A DNA stretch of 44,451 nt. It comes from an uncultured Victivallis sp. (GTDB lineage: Bacteria > Verrucomicrobiota > Lentisphaeria > Victivallales > Victivallaceae). Below, in pieces: positions 24,665 through 33,114 of this stretch. The translations under genes and the position numbers were made by a program. The stretch lies in NCBI RefSeq assembly GCF_944391105.1, contig NZ_CALXSK010000032.1, positions 1 through 44,451 on the forward strand. Reading direction: 5' to 3'. The first letter of the stretch is position 1. Each line of letters starts with the position of its first letter. The notes beneath the pieces are model-generated. The model had not been told where the DNA came from. It saw only the letters and a program-made list of their open reading frames with translations, and searched no databases.

Positions 24665-25893
24665 TTTACCACTTGCTCCTTGTTTGTTTCAGCGGTTGTG
24701 TTTTGTGCGATGAGATAATTCGTGCTGGTCGGGAAGGCGAATTCCAGCCCGGCAGCGTTGAATCGTTCCAGAATCTCGAGATTGATCTCCTGCTTCCACT
24801 TCTGCATCTGTACGTAATCGAGCGTCTGGAACCACAGTATGACGCTGATGTCCAGCGAGAAAGCCTGGAAATCCGTGAAAAAATAGAGCGGCGGGAGCTG
24901 CTCCGCATCAAATCCCGGATGATGGTCGAGAATATCACTCAGGATCGTCAGGGCAAGTCGCATCTGCTCCGGGGTGGTGTTGTAGACCAGCCCGAGTTTG
25001 AACGAGTGTTTGAGATACGGCCGTTCCGTGATGTTTTCGATGGTGTTGTCCGCGACAATCCGGTTCGGAATGTTCCAGATCGTACCGTCCAGCGAACGCA
25101 GCCTGGTACTGCGCAGCCCGACCTCCTCCACCGTTCCGGAGGCTTCGCCGATCGTTACCCGGTCGCCGATTTTGAACGTCTTGTCGGATACGATCGACAT
25201 TGCGCCGAACAGATTCCCCACTGTATTCTGGGCGGCGAACGCGAGCGCCAGACCGACTACCCCGGCGCCGGTGACGAGCGCCGCGACATTCAAATTGAAC
25301 AGGTTCTGCGCGATGAAGATGACCGCCATGACCCACACCGCGGTTTTGATGGTCCGCCGGACCAGATCCGCGAGCAGCTGGTTGAGCCGGCAATCCTCGT
25401 TGACCCGTCTCTGCTGAAAGTAAAAATTCACCACCGCGATGATTCGGAAAATTCCCCAGAGAAATGCGAGGATGAATCCCGCGTAGAAAATCTTGGCCAG
25501 CCACAGATCGGTCGAACCGGGAAAATGCACCATGTTGTTGCAGGCCGACAGCCCGATGAGCAGCAGCAGCAAAGTAAGCGGCGCTCCGATGCGTTCGACG
25601 ATTTCGCGCGGCAGTTCCGACGGCAGTTTCCGCATGAGTTTTGGCAGCAGCGAGAGGAAAAGCCATCGTATCGCGAATGCAAGAACAAGTGTGACGGCAA
25701 TGCCGACCGCCATCATGAGAAGATTGCCGCGTTCCTCCTGAAACCATTCCACCGCATCTTCCCAGAGCAGACGGAAGAAGCCGAATCCGTCCTCAATGCT
25801 GTCGACCTTCGTGATGTCCGGCGTCACCGGTGGCACTTCCGGTTCCGCGGGAACATCGGCAGTTGCGAAAGGCAGCGAAAATAAACTGAACAT
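24661..25893 (-). CDS. MscS-family mechanosensitive channel
   Basis: 410 residues in the inner membrane, releasing solutes under hypo-osmotic shock. The N-terminal stretch [20 protein letters not shown] may be a weak signal or an extra periplasmic segment. Four membrane helices follow ([75 protein letters not shown]), then the pore helix [20 protein letters not shown] with the GNLFGAM kink and the beta domain [20 protein letters not shown]. The upstream Shine-Dalgarno is poor (GGGAAAG). It is the first gene of the nine-gene minus-strand run. Confidence 0.92.
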   Translation of the reverse strand: MFSLFSLPFATADVPAEPEVPPVTPDITKVDSIEDGFGFFRLLWEDAVEWFQEERGNLLMMAVGIAVTLVLAFAIRWLFLSLLPKLMRKLPSELPREIVERIGAPLTLLLLLIGLSACNNMVHFPGSTDLWLAKIFYAGFILAFLWGIFRIIAVVNFYFQQRRVNEDCRLNQLLADLVRRTIKTAVWVMAVIFIAQNLFNLNVAALVTGAGVVGLALAFAAQNTVGNLFGAMSIVSDKTFKIGDRVTIGEASGTVEEVGLRSTRLRSLDGTIWNIPNRIVADNTIENITERPYLKHSFKLGLVYNTTPEQMRLALTILSDILDHHPGFDAEQLPPLYFFTDFQAFSLDISVILWFQTLDYVQMQKWKQEINLEILERFNAAGLEFAFPTSTNYLIAQNTTAETNKEQVVK

Positions 25894-26059
25894 GAAAACT
25901 TTCCCGAATCTCTGCTTTTAAATTGAGAAAATCGCTCTATATTATCCACAAAGCCGGATTCCGGCTCCATTTTCATATAAGATAACACCACTGGCGGTAA
26001 ATTGCCATTCCGCCGGTAAAAATTCACGATATTTAACGGCGGAGCCGGGACGGGAGAGT

Positions 26060-26932
26060 ATGGCGCAGGAGTTTTTCGAAAGTCTGGTCGCGTGCATCCG
26101 GAAGGATGCGGAGGCGCATCCGGGGCAGAGCATCGATCCGGAGGTGCTCCGGGAATTCATGGGCGGAGCTCATTCCACGCCGGAGAATGCGGCCGCCGCA
26201 CCGCGTCCGACACCGACACAGACACCGTTACCGTCACCGCGCCCGGCGCCGGTTTCGGCGACGCCGCGTTCCATACCCCGTCCGATTCCTGCCCCGGCGC
26301 CTTTTCCGGGACGGGAGCAGCCGCAGAATGCCCGGATCGCTCCTGCACCCGTTGCGATGGAGAGCATCCATTCGCTCGACGAACTGCACCCGGCCGTGCT
26401 CGCTTGCAGTCGCTGCCCGCTGGCTGCCACGCGGCACAACGTCGTCTTCGGCGAGGGGGATCCGCATGCGAAACTCATGTTTATCGGCGAAGGGCCGGGT
26501 TACGACGAGGACATGCAGGGGCGTCCCTTCGTCGGCCGGGCGGGGCAGCTGCTCGACAAGATGATCGCCGCCATGCAGTTTAAGCGCGAGGAGGTCTACA
26601 TCGCCAACGTCGTGAAATGTCGTCCCCCCGGGAACCGCGTTCCCTCTCCTGATGAAGCGGCCGCCTGCATCGGATATCTCAAGAAACAGATCGCCCTCAT
26701 CCGGCCCGAGGTGATCGTGCTGCTCGGTGCGACCGCCGTGAATTTTCTGCTCGGCAAACGCGAAGGAATCACGCGGCTGCGCGGGAAATGGCTCGGTTAT
26801 GACGGAATCCCGGTCATGCCGACCTTCCATCCGGCCTTTCTGCTGCGGCAGGAGTCGGCCAAACGTGAGGCGTGGGCTGATCTTCAGCAGGTTATGAAGG
26901 TGTTCGGCAAGGTTTACCGGCGGCAGGGGTAG
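26060..26932 (+). CDS. Type 4 uracil-DNA glycosylase with proline-rich N-terminal linker
   Basis: 290 residues. The C-terminal 180 form a 4Fe-4S uracil-DNA glycosylase that removes uracil from DNA: LACSRCPLAATR (first two cluster cysteines), GEGPGYDEDMQGRPFVGRAG (motif A), VVKCRPPGNRVPSPDEAAAC (other two cysteines) and PTFHPAFLLRQ (motif B). The first 110 residues are an extra: a short acidic helix, then a low-complexity stretch rich in Pro, Ala and Arg (PTPTQTPLPSPRPAPVS and on). This architecture resembles family members with a DNA-polymerase-like tail and may tether the enzyme to a partner. ATG 26060 follows GGGAGAG. Confidence 0.93.
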   Translation: MAQEFFESLVACIRKDAEAHPGQSIDPEVLREFMGGAHSTPENAAAAPRPTPTQTPLPSPRPAPVSATPRSIPRPIPAPAPFPGREQPQNARIAPAPVAMESIHSLDELHPAVLACSRCPLAATRHNVVFGEGDPHAKLMFIGEGPGYDEDMQGRPFVGRAGQLLDKMIAAMQFKREEVYIANVVKCRPPGNRVPSPDEAAACIGYLKKQIALIRPEVIVLLGATAVNFLLGKREGITRLRGKWLGYDGIPVMPTFHPAFLLRQESAKREAWADLQQVMKVFGKVYRRQG

Positions 26933-26957
26933 CCGCGCGGACGGTGCGGGGGGGCTC

Positions 26958-26986
26958 TTGTAATTTCTGCCCGGATGTGCTATATT
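26958..26986 (+). promoter_or_regulatory. Promoter of the GNAT gene
   Basis: TTGTAA (26958-26963), a 17-base spacer ending in TGC (extended -10) and TATATT (26981-26986), 37 bases before the start codon. Confidence 0.6.
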
Positions 26987-27023
26987 CTTTTTTCAGAAAT
27001 TCAATCTGAGAGGAGAGTGTGTC

Positions 27024-27542
27024 ATGCCTTACGATGTCGCGAATATCACCATCCGTTCCGCCGGAAAAGATCAGCTTTCAACCGTGGCGGAACTCGCCGA
27101 GCGGATCTGGCCGGATGCGTATCGGGCGATTCTGAGCGAGGGGCAGATTCGTTACATGCTCAAAATGATGTACGATCTGCCCGTGCTGGAGGAAGAGTAT
27201 GCGGCTGGAACCCGGTTCGACCTGATCTATGACGGCGACAAGCCGATCGGATTCACGAGTTACGGGCCGTGCCCGGAACATCCGCATTTCTGTGCGAAAC
27301 TGCACAAACTTTATCTGGACAAGGCGTACCATGACCGTGGCATCGGTACGCTTGCGCTCCGGCATGTGATCGAGGAGGCGCGCAGCCGTGAGTACCGGGT
27401 GCTGCATCTGAATGTGAACAGGCACAACGCGACAGCGATCCGCGCCTATGAGCGCAACGGTTTCGTGAAGGCCAGAGAGAGCGTCACCGACATTGGAAAC
27501 GGTTTTGTGATGGACGATTACGTCATGGAGATCAAGCTCTGA
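27024..27542 (+). CDS. GNAT family N-acetyltransferase
   Basis: 172 residues that transfer an acetyl group from acetyl-CoA to an amine. ITIRSAGKDQLSTVAELAER is the N-terminal strand-helix, LYLDKAYHDRGIGTLALRHV holds the acetyl-CoA loop R-G-I-G-T, and LNVNRHNATAIRAYERNGF is the characteristic motif B. The substrate is not predictable. The ATG follows GAGAGGAGAG. The gene converges with rpoN, with only 11 bases between stops and no obvious terminator. Confidence 0.92.
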   Translation: MPYDVANITIRSAGKDQLSTVAELAERIWPDAYRAILSEGQIRYMLKMMYDLPVLEEEYAAGTRFDLIYDGDKPIGFTSYGPCPEHPHFCAKLHKLYLDKAYHDRGIGTLALRHVIEEARSREYRVLHLNVNRHNATAIRAYERNGFVKARESVTDIGNGFVMDDYVMEIKL

Positions 27543-27553
27543 GCCGCGCAGCC

Positions 27554-28966
27554 TCAGCGGTGTTTCCTCCGCAGACTTGAGGAGGGAATGCCGATCGCCT
27601 CGCGGTATTTGGCTACGGTCCGGCGCGCGACCGGAATTCCGAGGGTTTTCAACTGCCCGGCAAGCTGTTCGTCAGAGAGCGGCTTGTCGGGTTGCTCTTT
27701 CTGGATGAGTTCCCGGATCTTCTCCATGACCGCCCGGTTCGAGAGTTCCGCGCCGTTTTCTGCGGTGAAGCCTGCGCTGAAGAAGAATTTCAGCGGGAAA
27801 AATCCCTGCGGAGTGCGCACGAATTTGTTTGCAACGGCGCGGCTGATCGTGGTTTCGTGCAGTCCCAGCTCCTCGCCGACCTGGCGCATTGTGAGCGGGT
27901 GCAGCGCCTCGACTCCCTGTTCAAGGAAGTCGCGCTGAGTCCTTGCGATGACTCCCGCGATCCGGACGACCGTGCTCTGGCGCAGTTCGAGAGCACGCAC
28001 AAGTTCGCGTGCCTGCTGGAGCTTCTCCCGCAGATAGGCGCGGTCTTCCGGCGAGAGGTCGGGCGCTTCCAGCAGTTTTACATACCGTTCCGCGAGAAAG
28101 AGCCGCGGAGTTCCGGTCCGGCATGCGCGCGCTTCGAACGATCCGTTGCTGCGGACGATTTCCACTTCGGGCGCGATGAATTCCGAGTGTTCCGGAGCGA
28201 GCGCCGAGCCGGGGAAGGGGGAGAGTTTGCGCAATTCCGCGAGTGCGGCATTGAGTTCGTCGAGGCTGATTTTGAGCGTTCTGGCCAACTGCGGCAGGCG
28301 GTTGCGGGCCACCTCGTCGAGGTGGTGTTCGAGGATCTCCTTCAAAACGGGGGTGAGCGCGTGCTTGCGTTCGAGCTGGAGACGCAGGCACTCCGCAAGA
28401 TCGCGGCAGCCGACGCCGGGCGGATCGAAACTCTGCACAACCTTCAGCGCTTTTTCCACGGTTTCAACCGGCTCGCCTGTGGCCATGGCGATGTCTGCGA
28501 CGGTGCTGCGCAAATATCCGGAGTCGTCGATCCCGCCGATGATCTCCGAGGCGGCGCGGCGGACCTCCTCCGGCAGCGCGGTCATCGAGAGTTCGAATTC
28601 GAGCTGCTGCTGCAGCGTCGGAAGGTCGGAGATGGAGTTCATCAGATACTCTCTGCGTTCTTCGTCCTCGGCGGAAGCGGAGCGTTCGGGAGGCAGCGGC
28701 AGTTCATCGTTCCACTCCTCGGCTTCGGCGGCTTCGGCGGGGAGGAGGGATTCATCTTCGCTTGCGGCGGCCGGTTCCGGTTCGGCGGCCGGCAGCGGAT
28801 CGTCATGTTCGGCTTCGAGCATGGGGTTGCTCTCCAGCGCCTGGGTCAGTCTTTCCTCAAGTTCCAGGAGCGGGAGATTCAGAAGTTCGAGACTCTGAAG
28901 CTGCCGCGCCGAAAGCTGCTGTTCCTGTCTGAGAGTGGTCGTTAGTGTTTGCTGATTTCCGGACAT
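27554..28966 (-). CDS. rpoN: RNA polymerase sigma-54 factor
   Basis: 470 residues directing RNA polymerase to -24/-12 promoters that need an AAA+ activator. Region I is Gln- and Leu-rich (LRQEQQLSARQLQSLELLNL), followed by an acidic Region II (about 50-105), a core-binding domain (ISDLPTLQQQLEFELSMTAL, FDPPGVGCRDLAECLRLQLE), the HTH in VGEELGLHETTISRAVANKF and the RpoN box ARRTVAKYRE near the end. The start at 28966 lacks a Shine-Dalgarno, and a TAATAT box ends six bases upstream, so the mRNA may be leaderless. A matching promoter lies in front of the hsp20 pair at 2430. Confidence 0.97.
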   Translation of the reverse strand: MSGNQQTLTTTLRQEQQLSARQLQSLELLNLPLLELEERLTQALESNPMLEAEHDDPLPAAEPEPAAASEDESLLPAEAAEAEEWNDELPLPPERSASAEDEERREYLMNSISDLPTLQQQLEFELSMTALPEEVRRAASEIIGGIDDSGYLRSTVADIAMATGEPVETVEKALKVVQSFDPPGVGCRDLAECLRLQLERKHALTPVLKEILEHHLDEVARNRLPQLARTLKISLDELNAALAELRKLSPFPGSALAPEHSEFIAPEVEIVRSNGSFEARACRTGTPRLFLAERYVKLLEAPDLSPEDRAYLREKLQQARELVRALELRQSTVVRIAGVIARTQRDFLEQGVEALHPLTMRQVGEELGLHETTISRAVANKFVRTPQGFFPLKFFFSAGFTAENGAELSNRAVMEKIRELIQKEQPDKPLSDEQLAGQLKTLGIPVARRTVAKYREAIGIPSSSLRRKHR

Positions 28967-29069
28967 GGTGATATATTAAGAAATAATCTTTCGAAAAACT
29001 TGTTGTTTCGGGTCGAATGCGTTTGCATTTTACCCGGATAGAATTTAAATTTGAAAACGGTATTTTTCC

Positions 29070-29089
29070 ACCCGGATTCGGGTTTTTTT
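29070..29089 (+). terminator. Hairpin plus T-tract in the leader of the WalJ-like gene
   Basis: ACCCG (29070-29074), loop GATT, CGGGT (29079-29083), then TTTTTT. It lies about 60 bases upstream of the start codon. It is a short stem, so either a weak terminator guarding the divergent rpoN region or an attenuator. Confidence 0.4.
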
Positions 29090-29151
29090 CAAGAAAAAGC
29101 ACAATCTTCGCCGGAGAAAGACGGTTTTCTGGAACGGACAGGGTCTATCGT

Positions 29152-29973
29152 ATGGTCAAATTGAGCGTACTCGGCAGCGGCAGCCGGGGCAATGCACTGG
29201 TTCTAGCCTGCGAGGCGGGAGCGCTGATCGTGGACATGGGGTTTTCCCGCCGCGAACTCAGGAACCGCATGAGTTCACTCGGGCTCGATCCCGGACGGCT
29301 GCGGGCCGCGCTGCTGACGCATGAGCACGACGACCACTCGAAGGGATGCCGCGTCTTCTGCGACGACCTCGGGATTCCGCTTTGCACGGCGGCGTCGACG
29401 GCGGAGTATCTGCGCCGCCGGGGAAAATTGCCGGAGCGCGTTCTGGAGTTCGAGCCCGGACATGATTTTCAGATCGCCGGTTTTGAGATCTCGCCGTTCG
29501 CGGTTCAGCACGATGCGGTCTGCCCGGTCGGTTTCGTGATCCGGCGCGGAAGCTGTTCGATCGGCATCGCGACCGACCTGGGGGATGTGAATGCTCTGGC
29601 CAGACAGCGTCTGCGCGGATGCAGCGCACTGGTTCTTGAAAGCAATTACGATGCGAAAATGCTGCGCGACTCCGATCGTCAGCTCTATTTGAAACGTCGC
29701 ATTCTCGGGCGGCACGGCCACCTCGACAACGTGGTTGCCGCCGAGGCGATCGGCGAACTGCTGACCGAACGGACTTCGGTGCTGATGCTCGCGCACCTCT
29801 CGCAGGAGTGCAATGATCCCGGGCTGGTGCGGGCGCTTTTCGAACGGCGGCTCGCGGAGATCAACCGGAGTGATCTCCGGTTCGAGGTGCTTTCCCAGGA
29901 GCGTCCGGTCGGGCCGGTGGAACTTCGGGACGACTCTTCTGCACAGGAGGTGTTCGCGTATGCCGCAAACTGA
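29152..29973 (+). CDS. WalJ/YycJ-type metallo-beta-lactamase-fold hydrolase
   Basis: About 273 residues. KLSVLGSGSRGNALVLACEA is the usual first strand, LLTHEHDDHSKGCRVF holds the metal-binding H-x-H-x-D-H motif, IGIATDLGDVNALA a later metal aspartate, and HGHLDNVVAA and MLAHLSQECNDP the last histidines. Relatives act on nucleic acids in double-strand-break or cell-wall-linked functions; the reaction here is unknown. ATG 29152 is chosen because the protein then starts at the first strand; no strong Shine-Dalgarno is visible. It overlaps the kinase gene by 14 bases. Confidence 0.88.
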   Translation: MVKLSVLGSGSRGNALVLACEAGALIVDMGFSRRELRNRMSSLGLDPGRLRAALLTHEHDDHSKGCRVFCDDLGIPLCTAASTAEYLRRRGKLPERVLEFEPGHDFQIAGFEISPFAVQHDAVCPVGFVIRRGSCSIGIATDLGDVNALARQRLRGCSALVLESNYDAKMLRDSDRQLYLKRRILGRHGHLDNVVAAEAIGELLTERTSVLMLAHLSQECNDPGLVRALFERRLAEINRSDLRFEVLSQERPVGPVELRDDSSAQEVFAYAAN

Positions 29974-30973
29974 TCCGGAACCGATCAAGGTATTCTGCCG
30001 CGGGTGCAAGGCGAAGCTCGACATGAGCGGGCTTGAGCCGTTTTCCCGCGTGGCGTGCCCGGAGTGCGGCACGATTCTGCGCGTGCCGATGCGGTTCGAG
30101 CGGTATCTGCTGGAAAAACTCTGCGGCCGCGGAGGGATGTCCTGTGTCTATCGGGCGATCGATCCGCAGCTCGCCCGCCGGGTGGCGGTGAAGATCCTCG
30201 ACCCGGCCAACGAAGATGTGAACAGCGAAGTCGCGCATTTTCTCGAGGAGGCGAAGATCGTCTCCCGGTTGAGCCATCCCGGGATCATTCCGGTCTACAA
30301 CTGCGGAGTCTGGGAGGGGCAGGCGTTCATGGCGATGCGCTTCATGGACGACGGCAGTCTCGAACGCCACTTGAAGGAGGGAACGTTGCCGTCGCGGTCG
30401 ATTCTGCTCGGGCAGCTTACGGTGATCGCCGAGGGGCTCGCATACGCGCAGGGGCGAGGCGTGGCGCACCACGACGTGAAACCGGGGAACATCCTGCTCA
30501 CGAAGGAGGGCGAGGCCAAACTCGGAGACTTCGATCTGGCCGACGTGTCGGTGGAGAAGGGTTTTGCCTCGGTTCGCGGAGGTTTCGCCAGCCCGGCTTA
30601 TGTGAGTCCGGAACGGCTTTTCTTCGGTGCGGAGGATTACCGTGGAGACATTTTCAGTTTCGGGGTGACGATCTATGAACTGCTGGCGGGCTCTCCGCCG
30701 TTCGGGATTGTCGGCGAGCCGGAGGAGCTGCTTGAACGGAGGAATCGGAAGGAGTATCCGGCTCTGGTGAAACTTTCGATCGGGTGTCCGCGGGAGCTGT
30801 CGGATCTGGTGGACCGGATGCTTTCGTATTCGCCCTCGGACCGTCCGGAATATCCGGAAATCATCCGGGTTCTGCGGGAATCCGCCGAGAAGGGGGAGAA
30901 CTCCGGTCCCGGAACGGAGACCCGGGCGTTTTTCAGCCGTTTCCTGAAACGGCTTGGTTCGAAACAGCAGTAG
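29960..30973 (+). CDS. Serine/threonine protein kinase with N-terminal zinc ribbon
   Basis: About 337 residues, cytosolic, no membrane helix. A zinc ribbon (C13-x2-C16 and C33-x2-C36) precedes an Hanks-type kinase domain: glycine loop LCGRGGMSCVYRA, VAVKIL lysine, catalytic loop VAHHDVKPGNILL with Asp172, metal loop LGDFDLADV with Asp190, and ASPAYVSPERLFFG then DIFSFGVTIYELLAGSPPFG. Two positions are odd: the catalytic loop has H-H-D instead of H-R-D, and the metal loop D-F-D instead of D-F-G, but the catalytic residues themselves remain. ATG 29960 follows CAGGAGG. Its gene precedes the pseudo-kinase gene at 30998. Confidence 0.9.
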   Translation: MPQTDPEPIKVFCRGCKAKLDMSGLEPFSRVACPECGTILRVPMRFERYLLEKLCGRGGMSCVYRAIDPQLARRVAVKILDPANEDVNSEVAHFLEEAKIVSRLSHPGIIPVYNCGVWEGQAFMAMRFMDDGSLERHLKEGTLPSRSILLGQLTVIAEGLAYAQGRGVAHHDVKPGNILLTKEGEAKLGDFDLADVSVEKGFASVRGGFASPAYVSPERLFFGAEDYRGDIFSFGVTIYELLAGSPPFGIVGEPEELLERRNRKEYPALVKLSIGCPRELSDLVDRMLSYSPSDRPEYPEIIRVLRESAEKGENSGPGTETRAFFSRFLKRLGSKQQ

Positions 30974-30997
30974 AAAAGAGAGAAAGGGGAGTTCTGC

Positions 30998-32629
30998 ATG
31001 AGGATCACCGGAAAAATCACCGGCGCAATTCTTCTGCTCGGTCTGCTGTGCGGAATTTGTGCGATTCCGATTCTTCTGCTCGGTTTTCCGGAACTGATCC
31101 ATTCCCACGATACCCCCGGAAGCGAGCACGAGGTGACCGAATGGCTGGTTTTGTTCGGGCTGGGCGGGCTGCTGCTCGGATTTCTGCTGACCGTTCTTGT
31201 TTTGATCCGGATCGTGCGGCGGGTCGTGCTGCCGCTGCGGGATGCGATCGAATTCGCCGACCGGCTCGCCGCGGGAGAGTTTCCACCCCGCCTCGCGGAG
31301 TACGGCAACAGCAACGACGAAGTGCGGCTGCTCTGTACGGCGCTGAATCTGCTGCGCGACCGGCAGATGAACCTGAACAGCAAGCTCAAGCTCCGGCTCT
31401 CGCGCGAGGCCGAGACGCGGCGCGACGCGGAGTCGCACTCCATGCTTCAGCTGCGGATCATTGCGCGGCTGCTGCCGGAGATGCGCATCCCGCTGGGGTC
31501 GATCAAGGGGTTCTGCCGGATTCTGCTGCTGGAGCTCGGGTCAAAGGAGCCGGACCGGGAGGAGATGATCCGGCTGCTCGAGGAGACCGGACACCGGGTC
31601 GGGACGATCTCCCGGCAGATCGAGCGGCTGCTCGATATCTCAAAGCTCGACCGCGACCGCTGGAATCATTTTGAGGCGGTCGAATTCAACACTGCCGAAT
31701 TGATGCGGGAACTGGTCGCATTCAATCAGATTTCGCTGCAGGAGCGGGAAGTCATGCTCGTAAATCACTTTTCCGCGAGCGCACCGGAGCGGATGGTGCA
31801 GGATCGCGAGCTGCTGCATCAGCTGCTGGTGATCCTGATTCTGGCTGTCGGCCGGGCCGCGGCGGCGGGCGAGACGCTGGTTCTCTCCTGCTTCCGGGAG
31901 GATCATCGGGTGGTGTTTGAGGTGTGTGATTCGAAGCATGCGCCGCTGCGTGAGCCGCTCACGGAGCTGTTCCGGGCGTACGAGGAGAGCCATGAGACGG
32001 AAGGAATCGCGGCGGAGCCTCTGAGCATATCGATTCTCGGGCTGGTTTTCGCCCGGGAGCTGGCTGCGAAACTCGGCGGTGTTCTGAAGGTGTTTTCGAA
32101 CGAACGGGCGAATGCGGTGCTGCGGTTCGAACTCTCCGACAACTGTGTGTCGCGCAACGGCGAGGTGCCGCTGATGCGGACTCCCGTGCGGGATTATCCG
32201 CAGCGGGAAACGGAGACGACCAATCCGAATCCGCCTGGAGAAGGGGAGCGAATCCGGGTCCTGCATGGAACCGAGGTCTCCGATGCGCCGCTGCTGCTCG
32301 GTCGGCTGCTCGGAGCGCAGAACATCGAAGTACACAGTTTCTCCGATGCAAACCGACTGTTTGAGGAGGTTCGCAGAACACGGTATGATGTCATGGTGCT
32401 TTCGCCGACGCTGCGGGGATATGAATTGCCGGTGTTGATCGGGGAGCTGCGTCGTGCAGCCGGAAGGCGCGACCTGCCGGTGGTGGTGATCGCCAGTTCG
32501 TTCCCGGAGGAGTTCCGGCGGGAGCTGGCGGCGCTCGGCCGGGTATTCCCGCTGAACGTTCCGGTGAATTTCGCGTTGCTCGGCCGGCTGATCCGCGAAT
32601 CGGTCGGCGGCGGAAAGGGGCGGAGCTGA
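30998..32629 (+). CDS. Degenerate hybrid histidine kinase (pseudo-HK with pseudo-receiver)
   Basis: 543 residues. Two membrane helices (ITGAILLLGLLCGICAIPIL and WLVLFGLGGLLLGFLLTVLV), a HAMP-like linker, then a HisKA-like helix pair whose H-box reads LLPEMRIPLGSIKGF: Pro160 stands where the phosphorylated His should be. The ATPase part lacks a recognisable N-box (LLVILILAVGRAA) and the DxGxG box. The C-terminal receiver-like domain has YDVMVLSPTL, with Ser469 replacing the phosphorylated Asp and no acidic pair at its start. All catalytic centres are therefore gone while the fold is kept, implying a signalling scaffold. It lies 24 bases after the Ser/Thr kinase gene, its likely partner. Confidence 0.85.
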   Translation: MRITGKITGAILLLGLLCGICAIPILLLGFPELIHSHDTPGSEHEVTEWLVLFGLGGLLLGFLLTVLVLIRIVRRVVLPLRDAIEFADRLAAGEFPPRLAEYGNSNDEVRLLCTALNLLRDRQMNLNSKLKLRLSREAETRRDAESHSMLQLRIIARLLPEMRIPLGSIKGFCRILLLELGSKEPDREEMIRLLEETGHRVGTISRQIERLLDISKLDRDRWNHFEAVEFNTAELMRELVAFNQISLQEREVMLVNHFSASAPERMVQDRELLHQLLVILILAVGRAAAAGETLVLSCFREDHRVVFEVCDSKHAPLREPLTELFRAYEESHETEGIAAEPLSISILGLVFARELAAKLGGVLKVFSNERANAVLRFELSDNCVSRNGEVPLMRTPVRDYPQRETETTNPNPPGEGERIRVLHGTEVSDAPLLLGRLLGAQNIEVHSFSDANRLFEEVRRTRYDVMVLSPTLRGYELPVLIGELRRAAGRRDLPVVVIASSFPEEFRRELAALGRVFPLNVPVNFALLGRLIRESVGGGKGRS

Positions 32630-32655
32630 TGGTAAACAATCGCGGAGGAGTGCGG

Positions 32656-33108
32656 ATGAGACGGTTTTTCACAATGGCAACGGCGGCTGTTCTGGTATCG
32701 CTGGCGGCGGGAGGATGTGCTTCCCGGGGAACGGATGAGGAGCTTACCTTTCCGGAGCCTGCACTGACGTTGACGATCCAGGAGGCCGGGAAAACATTCC
32801 CGATCAAGGTCGGGCAGTATGCGAAGATTTCCCTCAAGGAGAATCCGACGACCGGTTACTCCTGGTTTTTCCGAACCGATACCGGAAAGCGGGGGCCGCA
32901 GCCGAAAACCGGGCTGCCGATCGAGCTGGCCGGGGAACGGCTGCTCCCCGCCGGGAGCGGCCTGGTCGGCGCTCCGCAGACGCGGGAAGTGATGGTCAAA
33001 GCCGTCCGGCCGGGCACGATCTACCTCGTGGGCAACTGCATCCGGCCGTGGGAGAAGGGGGCGAAACCCGAAATTTCTGTGCGCTACGAATTCCGGGTGA
33101 CGCGCTGA
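32656..33108 (+). CDS. Chagasin-like (I42) protease inhibitor lipoprotein
   Basis: About 150 residues. RFFTMATAAVLVSLAAGGC is a lipoprotein signal, with acylation predicted at Cys21, so the protein is membrane-anchored outside the cytoplasm. The mature part shows the three loops of the inhibitor I42/chagasin family: ENPTTGYSWFF, the G-rich loop in GSGLVGAPQTREVMVK, and NCIRPWEKG with R-P-W. Such proteins block papain-type cysteine proteases. ATG 32656 follows GGAGGAG and is preferred over ATG 32629, which overlaps the preceding stop. Confidence 0.85.
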   Translation: MRRFFTMATAAVLVSLAAGGCASRGTDEELTFPEPALTLTIQEAGKTFPIKVGQYAKISLKENPTTGYSWFFRTDTGKRGPQPKTGLPIELAGERLLPAGSGLVGAPQTREVMVKAVRPGTIYLVGNCIRPWEKGAKPEISVRYEFRVTR

Positions 33109-33114
33109 GCTGCA

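Noticed and set aside
21458..24718. A 1086-codon open frame on the plus strand across lplA-linked kinase, leuB and argG
   Set aside because: It spans three recognisable minus-strand genes and has biased, motif-free composition.
26190..26260. Short repeated CCGACACCGACACAGACACCG stretch
   Set aside because: It encodes the proline/threonine-rich linker of the glycosylase; a codon-level repeat, not a separate element.
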